Below, in pieces: positions 58,841 to 64,000 of a stretch of 64,000 nt of DNA. The DNA is from Chaetoderma sp. LZ-2023a (taxonomy: Eukaryota; Mollusca; Caudofoveata; Chaetodermatida; Chaetodermatidae): the NCBI GenBank assembly GCA_034401795.1, contig CM067369.1:93995712-94059711 (forward strand), in the 5' to 3' direction. A model generated the notes under the pieces. It was given only the letters and a program-made list of their open reading frames with translations, did no database searches and was not told the DNA's origin. The translations under genes were made by a program, and so were the position numbers. Position 1 is the stretch's first letter; the number at the start of each line of letters is the position of its first letter.

Positions 58841-59045
58841 ACCCTTTCAACGACAAATTTGTCATATCTTATTTTCACAGCAACCATACAGGAAAACTGT
58901 TGAATATTTTGAAATTAATTTGACTGAAGTCATTGCTGACTAAGGCAGCAATGTCTTTCAGTCAAATTAATTTTAAAATATTCAACAGAGTAAGCTTTAT
59001 ATCATAAAGAATACACATTTTCCAGGATTTGTCTGTGAAAGGGTT
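58841..59045. mobile_element. PalA MITE, full-length copy
   Basis: TTAACCCTTTCAACGACAAA at the left and TTTGTCTGTGAAAGGGTTAA at the right, with core 58897-58988 (gaagtcattgctgac / gcagcaatgtctttc). It directly abuts the end of the CATGG element. Confidence 0.9.
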
Positions 59046-59419
59046 AAAGGGTTCAAAACTGTTACGTAAGGACACACAGCCGATTATTGTACATTACTCA
59101 TGGTGTGGTCAATAGCTTGTTGGGACCATATATGATATCGCAGCTCCTTGGATCTCTGGGCCACACTGAAGCTGCTAAATTCCTTACAAATTTAATAGAA
59201 ATCAGACCAGTCATTCTCGAGAATTTGTTTAAGGGAAAAAGATGATGGACTTTGACTGACTGGGAGTTCCGCTTTCAGAGATCATTTGGCTTCTCAGGTG
59301 AGCTAATAATACCAAATAAACCATCCCTACCAGAAATTTTCCTGACCTAAATTCCATGATTCCTGAGGTACTGCAGGAAAATCCTGAATGTCCCAACATT
59401 GGGAAGAGCTGGGAGTTTT

Positions 59420-59530
59420 AACCCTCTAAGCCTCAAATTTGGTCAAAAAAATTTCAGTTAATATCCATTTGCAGATCAGGAGAGGACTACTTTTGCACAT
59501 GTACCACCGGAATGACTAGCTCGGTTATCG
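59420..59530. mobile_element. PalB MITE, left half only
   Basis: aaccctctaagcctcaaatt up to gactagctcggttatcga, then unrelated sequence from the palindrome centre on. Confidence 0.75.
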
Positions 59531-59997
59531 ATATATGTATACAACACATGTGTCTATGAAAATATCTGGAGCTTTATTTCTCAGAAAAATCTGTATTTAC
59601 ATTCTAAGTTGTAAATGTTATAATTTGTATTTTTTTTGATAATCCATTAAAGTGGATACATAACAAACCCAATTATTAACTCCCTCATAACATTTATATG
59701 CACACAATTGCACACAGGTATATTAAATATGTATAGATATATCACGGATTATTGGAATTACGGTACCATAATGAAACTATAGCACTGTAATGGAACGTTG
59801 AGCATTACGTCGTCGTATTCTTAGAACATCTTTTTGATGTTTATTCCAAGATTATGCATTGTGTAAGCTGCAACCACACTAACCAGAGATCAAAGTGGTC
59901 TCTGGAAAAAATATCTGACATTTAGAGTGAAGCCATATGCCATCGAATGTAGAATGTGTGGTTATTATGGTTATAGCCCAATTCAAATTGTGGTTTA

Positions 59998-60212
59998 ACC
60001 CTTTAAAACTCAAGCCGGCCAAAAGTGGCTTCTGCAGCGGTCTTGAGAAATGTCCATTTGCAAACAATGAGAAAACTATTTTTGAAAATTTACCACTAGA
60101 ATGACTGGCTCGATAATCGAGCCAGTCATTCCAGTGGTAAATTTTCAAAGTCTCCCCTTGGCCTGCATTTTATGAGAAAATTTAAATTTTCTTGAAAAAA
60201 TTTGAGGGTGCG
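59998..60212. mobile_element. PalB MITE copy
   Basis: aaccctttaaaactcaagcc to aaaaatttgagggtg, with arms gactggctcgataatcgagc and cagtcattccagtgg. Confidence 0.83.
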
Positions 60213-60379
60213 GTGAGTGGTCATTTGGAATGACTGATTGTGTTGTAAATAATAATCTCTTTTTTAAGTGAATGGCATTAACTGATATATGCCTTTAATT
60301 ATAGATATTTTTGGATGGTTTAGATGTTTTAAATCTGTTAAGATACAGACGAGTTCGGTCCCGAACGCTTATGATTGAT

Positions 60380-60690
60380 GATGGACTAAGTGTTGTTGTA
60401 CGAATTGTATGTTTTTACTATTTAATAAAAATGGTGTTGAATATTTTGAAACTAATTTAACTGGGCGCTGTTGCTGCCATAGGCAGCAACAGCACCCTGT
60501 TGCTGCACCCTGTTGCGGTCATAGGCAGCAACAACACCCAGTTAAATTAGTATCAAAATATTCAACAGTTTACCTGCATAGCTGTCGAGAAATTAAGATT
60601 CAGAGAGTGCAGGGATCAATCGATCGCAACATGGGCGAAGTGTGGGTGGAGCTTAGCTAAAGATGGGCAGGGCATAACTGGACTGAAACC
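60380..60690. mobile_element. PalA MITE with extended flanks and duplicated loop
   Basis: The core is 60436-60568. The loop arm gcagcaacagcaccctgttg is followed by a second gctgcaccctgttgcgg, an internal duplication of the arm. Right flank gtgggtggagcttagctaaa. Confidence 0.78.
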
Positions 60691-61734
60691 TGCTACAGCC
60701 AAGTACTGTAGCAATAAAATTACTTCTGTGGACAGTAGAATGTTTGTGAGTCACCCTAGTTAGCATGATCCCCTTGTTCAGGGGAATGGCTATAGCCTAC
60801 TGGAGCACACGGTTAAGTGTGTAGAAGCATGCAGTTAAACATGCAGGAATGTACAGTAATTAGTGTATGATTTAAAATATACTGGAGCATGAGACTAAGC
60901 ATGTGCAAGCCTGTGGGACAACACTTATGAGTGGACAAGTGCAGGCTCAAGCATGTGGCTAAGTTTATGTGAGCAAGGAAATGAGTCATGTGCAAGCATA
61001 TGCCAGAGCATGCAGCTACTTGTGTCTGAGTCAGCAGTTTATGGGATGACTTTCAGAGCAAACAGTGGGCATGTTGATAGTCTGAGTAAAGTTACTGGAA
61101 CACTGTGAGCTAACATAAGTAGATTATCCATGTTCATACAAGAATTTGACTGGTGACTGAAGTACTTTTCAAGGACTTCGAGGACTATGCCTCTCATTTT
61201 CAAGGACTAAAACCGGTCTATCTTTAGGGAGGTGCAGGAAATTTTGCAAATTAGATGTTCTGAAATGCCATCTTCAACCTTGGTACAAGCAGCATCTTAA
61301 AATTGTATGCAACTTATGAATATATTAGTAAAACCAAATTTTTAAGTACTTTTCAAGATCTTGCTGCCATACAAAGCAAATTTCACATTCAAGCACTTTC
61401 AAGGACTGATGTTGAAATTCAAGTTCTTTTAAATTTGTATGGGCCCTGTTATCGCATACTTCAATGTCTCTAACACTTACCACTCTGATGTCAAAATTAA
61501 AAAATTTCAAATTAAATTTAAAGATGAACTGGTGTTCATTTTTCAACAAAATTGCTGAAAAATGTCCACCAATTTCTACGCTATCGGCAACGTGGAATAT
61601 GAAATATTGACAACGGAGTCGTAAGAGATTCAACAAAATCAGCTGGTAGATGACTAAGAATGATCATCAAGCTGAGTAACATATAGCTACCCTGCAACTA
61701 TTTCTGAGAATTTTAGAATAACCCGTTACCGGAC
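60691..61734. other. Non-coding stretch with loose agcatg repeats
   Basis: 60800-61030 contains many short gcatg/catgtgcaag phrases (gaagcatgcag, actaagcatgtgcaag, caagcatatgcc) without a fixed period. No exon or transposon motif recognised in the rest. Confidence 0.4.
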
Positions 61735-61738
61735 TGAT

Positions 61739-61947
61739 TTGATCAAGAAAATCTAATTATTTACTTATTGAATATCCATTTGTAGGCAAAGAGAAGCCTA
61801 TTTCTAAAAAATTACGACTAGAATGACTGGCCCAGGTATTCTAATATATAGCAAATTTAAAAAAATTCTCTCTTGCTACGCAAATAAACATTCCTCTGCA
61901 GCACTAAAGAGGCTGTCTCCAGTAGGGATTATCCATTAGTGTTAAAA
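61739..61947. mobile_element. PalB MITE, old decayed copy
   Basis: aaagagaagcctatttctaa, actagaatgactggcccagg and ctctcttgctacgcaaat keep the family order, but the right arm is eroded. Confidence 0.6.
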
Positions 61948-62474
61948 TGAAATAGGTCAAGCTATGCGGTGGTTTGATATGTCTATAAACACGTTTCATA
62001 TCCTCTATTATATTCTGAGCTGGCTGCATTTATTGATGTAACCTTCAGGATTCCAGAGTAAAGATCCTTCAAATGTCACTTTGAAAGAATAAAATCAATT
62101 TTTTGCAGATATTTGTAGATGCATAGCATCGCCCAGATTAATAAGATTACATGAGATTGTAGTGAATCATCAATAACAGTATAAATATAACATGAAATGG
62201 CAAAATGATACATAAATGTACAAATATTTTCTTTTAGTCCAGGACGGCTGTAATTCTCCGATTTGTTGATCCGAGTTAAACTGAAGATTGATTGATGAAA
62301 AGATAATCGATGGAGTGTTCTGATCTGTCACTCAGGTACCTGACATCATCAGAGAACAGAGTGGCTATATAGGGAAAAATATCTAAATTTACCAAGTGAA
62401 GACATGTGTTGCGTGATCCTGCCTTAAGTGGCATATGGTCAGGATTAAAACTACTCTAATGATACTTTAACATT

Positions 62475-62707
62475 TTAACCCTTAAATTTGTTCACGAAAA
62501 ATTAAATCTTCTCAGAGAAAATTTCAATTTACAGATCAATAGAAGACTATTTTTGAAAATTTACCACTGGAATGACTGGTTCAGTTATTGAGCCAGTCAT
62601 TCCAGTGGTAAATTTTCAAACATCGTCTTCTCTTGTTCTGAAAATGGACATTTTTCAAGACCACTGCAGAAGGCACTTTTGGCTGATATGTGTGTTTAAA
62701 GAGTTAA
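62475..62707. mobile_element. PalB MITE, full-length copy
   Basis: TTAACCCTTAAATTTG at the left and GTGTTTAAAGAGTTAA at the right. Arms ggaatgactggttcagttat and gagccagtcattccagtgg. Confidence 0.87.
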
Positions 62708-62884
62708 CCCTTTAATTGTCAAGATTCATCAAGATCCCTGCACAGCTCCTCTTACCATGCTCACAGGGATTGCCCGATTCAAGGATTGAGCTACAATTCA
62801 TGCACTTTTGAGGAAATACGAATGAAGAAAATATCAGACTGAAGAAACAAAATATCTGACGTCAGTTAAATATTTGAAAACTGG

Positions 62885-63180
62885 GATCACTGCATCATAA
62901 TCAATGGAGGAATCTGCTTTTAGCTCCGCGCCGCCCATCTCTAGCTAAGCTCCGCGCCGGCCTTGCTATGTTGGTATCTATCAAACGCTGAACTCCCTGA
63001 ATCTCAATTTCAAGAAAACTATACAGGTAAGCTGTTGAAGAATTTGAAACTAATTTTACTAGGTGCTGCTGCTGCCTATGGTCACAACAATAGGCAGCAA
63101 CATCACCCAGTCAAATTAGTTTCCAAATATTCAAGAGAATGGTTATTAAGTAGTAAAACATATGATTCACACACATAACG
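62885..63180. mobile_element. PalA MITE with extended flanks
   Basis: The core is 63032-63137. Left flank tctagctaagctccgcgcc then aactccctgaatctcaattt; right flank ttattaagtagtaaaacat. Same layout as 3655-4130. Confidence 0.72.
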
Positions 63181-64000
63181 AAATATTAAGAGTTCATAAC
63201 ACACTTAGATCATGCTATTCATGATGTATTTTAATTGTGAAGTCAGCCTACCTGTGATGTATTTGATTATGACATATATTTGACTGACAGATTGGATTAT
63301 GACATCAGATAGAAGTGACATATTTGATTATGACGCCAGATTCTTGATTGACAGTCAGGATCAGTCTAATACAATACCATAAAAGCTCAAATCCTTCCAG
63401 TTATCTCTTTAAAAAAAGATTTTTTGAGTGAACACTTATGCAGCAACACATTTCAGAGAAATTCTTTTGCAGACAATTCAGCATATTCAATATTCAGTCA
63501 CGGCCTTCTGCGAATCTAAGATCAAGTGACAATAGCCAAGGAATGTATAATTACTAATTTAAAAAGCCGCCAACCATGCAGTCGTTCTGTTAAAAATCTC
63601 ATTAAATAACAGCAAGACAGGTTATTGAGTTTGCTGCCCGACAGCACAGACTCTGGTCTGAATGTTCTCGGAGTACAAATATTAGTTTTTGCCCCACGTT
63701 GATTTTCGCATAACAGATTTCTGATCGCTAAGACGGAGCCAGCAAACCTGTAGAATTATTCCACACACGATCTGTTCAAACATCAATTCGACAAACTGTA
63801 AACCGATATCACGGACCTGGAAAAATCAATCTGTCATAGCAGCATTGGCAGTCTCTGCGGGTTTATGTTGTCGATTATTGCACTTGAATGTATATGGATG
63901 GATGGAGACTGGCATTCCAAAGTGATAATCGAATCATATATTTTCACAGTTCAAACAATGTCAAGTTGTTACTACAGGCATGCACACACATACATACACA
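63181..64000. other. Non-coding stretch without recognised features
   Basis: A short repeat of tttgattatgac phrases (63255-63345) and AT-rich sequence. Nothing coding was recognised. The window ends in a CA-rich run. Confidence 0.4.

Larger units (their letters stand above)
54298..58842. mobile_element. CATGG-palindrome-rich element, second copy, with internal insertion
   Basis: It begins TTAACCTGATTTCCTGCC and ends AGGAAAACAGGGTTAA, so TTAA flanks both ends with an imperfect inverted terminus. 54300-55690 matches 48840-49900, and 58425-58842 matches 49857-50267. The 2.7 kb between (about 55690-58420) is extra and includes a LINE-like tail. TTAA and a CCC start suggest mobilisation by a piggyBac-type transposase; that is inference. 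Confidence 0.6.

Noticed and set aside
63590..63850. Short minus-strand frame with splice-like borders (VRDIGLQFVELMFEQIV)
   Set aside because: Only about 23 codons, no family recognised, borders could be chance.

Overview
The window looks like nuclear DNA from an invertebrate animal, most likely a mollusc or another lophotrochozoan. It is AT-rich, the genes have spliced exons with GT/AG borders, and dense families of short palindromic elements, minisatellites and decayed transposons fill most of it. One dispersed family has borders reading roughly 'ggcctgtatcgctcacctgg' and 'ggccaggtgagctaata', which I associate from memory with bivalve and gastropod genomes. There are no bacterial operons, rRNA genes or CRISPR arrays. 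Most short open reading frames fall inside repeats.

The one host gene I can support is the 3' part of a proprotein convertase (kexin/furin family, PC7-like layout) on the minus strand. Five exons at 20920-21026, 11555-11675, 6523-6824, 3435-3551 and 2028-2233 join in consistent phase. They encode the end of the subtilisin-like catalytic domain, the P domain, a transmembrane segment and a short cytoplasmic tail with a stop. The catalytic Asp/His/Ser exons lie upstream (above 21026 or beyond the window) and I did not find them. The introns are packed with mobile elements.

The largest intron (11676-20919) holds a 6.2-kb transposon at 13012-19189 with long inverted termini and a 3-bp TAT duplication. 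It carries one decayed gene (13598-17889, minus) with an N-terminal Cys/His module, an XPG/FEN1-like nuclease core and a Cys-rich C-terminus. This fits the Academ superfamily as I remember it. A second palindromic element sits inside its right terminus.

21-34 kb contains low-copy tandem repeats, a 41-bp minisatellite with higher-order structure (23170-24062), an array of about 625-bp units (26258-28498), a truncated Penelope-like retroelement with a GIY-YIG domain (28499-29727, minus) and a 5'-truncated LINE (30154-32337) inserted in a palindromic MITE with a target duplication.

34103-49020 is a head-to-tail duplication of about 7.2-7.7 kb with very high identity and a 7-bp microhomology at the junction (41280/41281). 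Each copy contains two elements with a tandem core of about 151 bp and inverted ends. 48.8-58.8 kb holds two copies of a CATGG-palindrome-rich element, each with a sequence resembling the 5' end of U2 snRNA. The rest, up to 64 kb, is MITE-rich non-coding DNA with one weak candidate exon at 56173-56390.

Two palindromic MITE families recur throughout and are named here for convenience: PalA (core ends ctgttgaatattttgaaa / caaaatattcaacag) and PalB (core ccactggaatgactggctcg and its complement). Complete copies of both begin with TTAACCCTTT and end with the complement.
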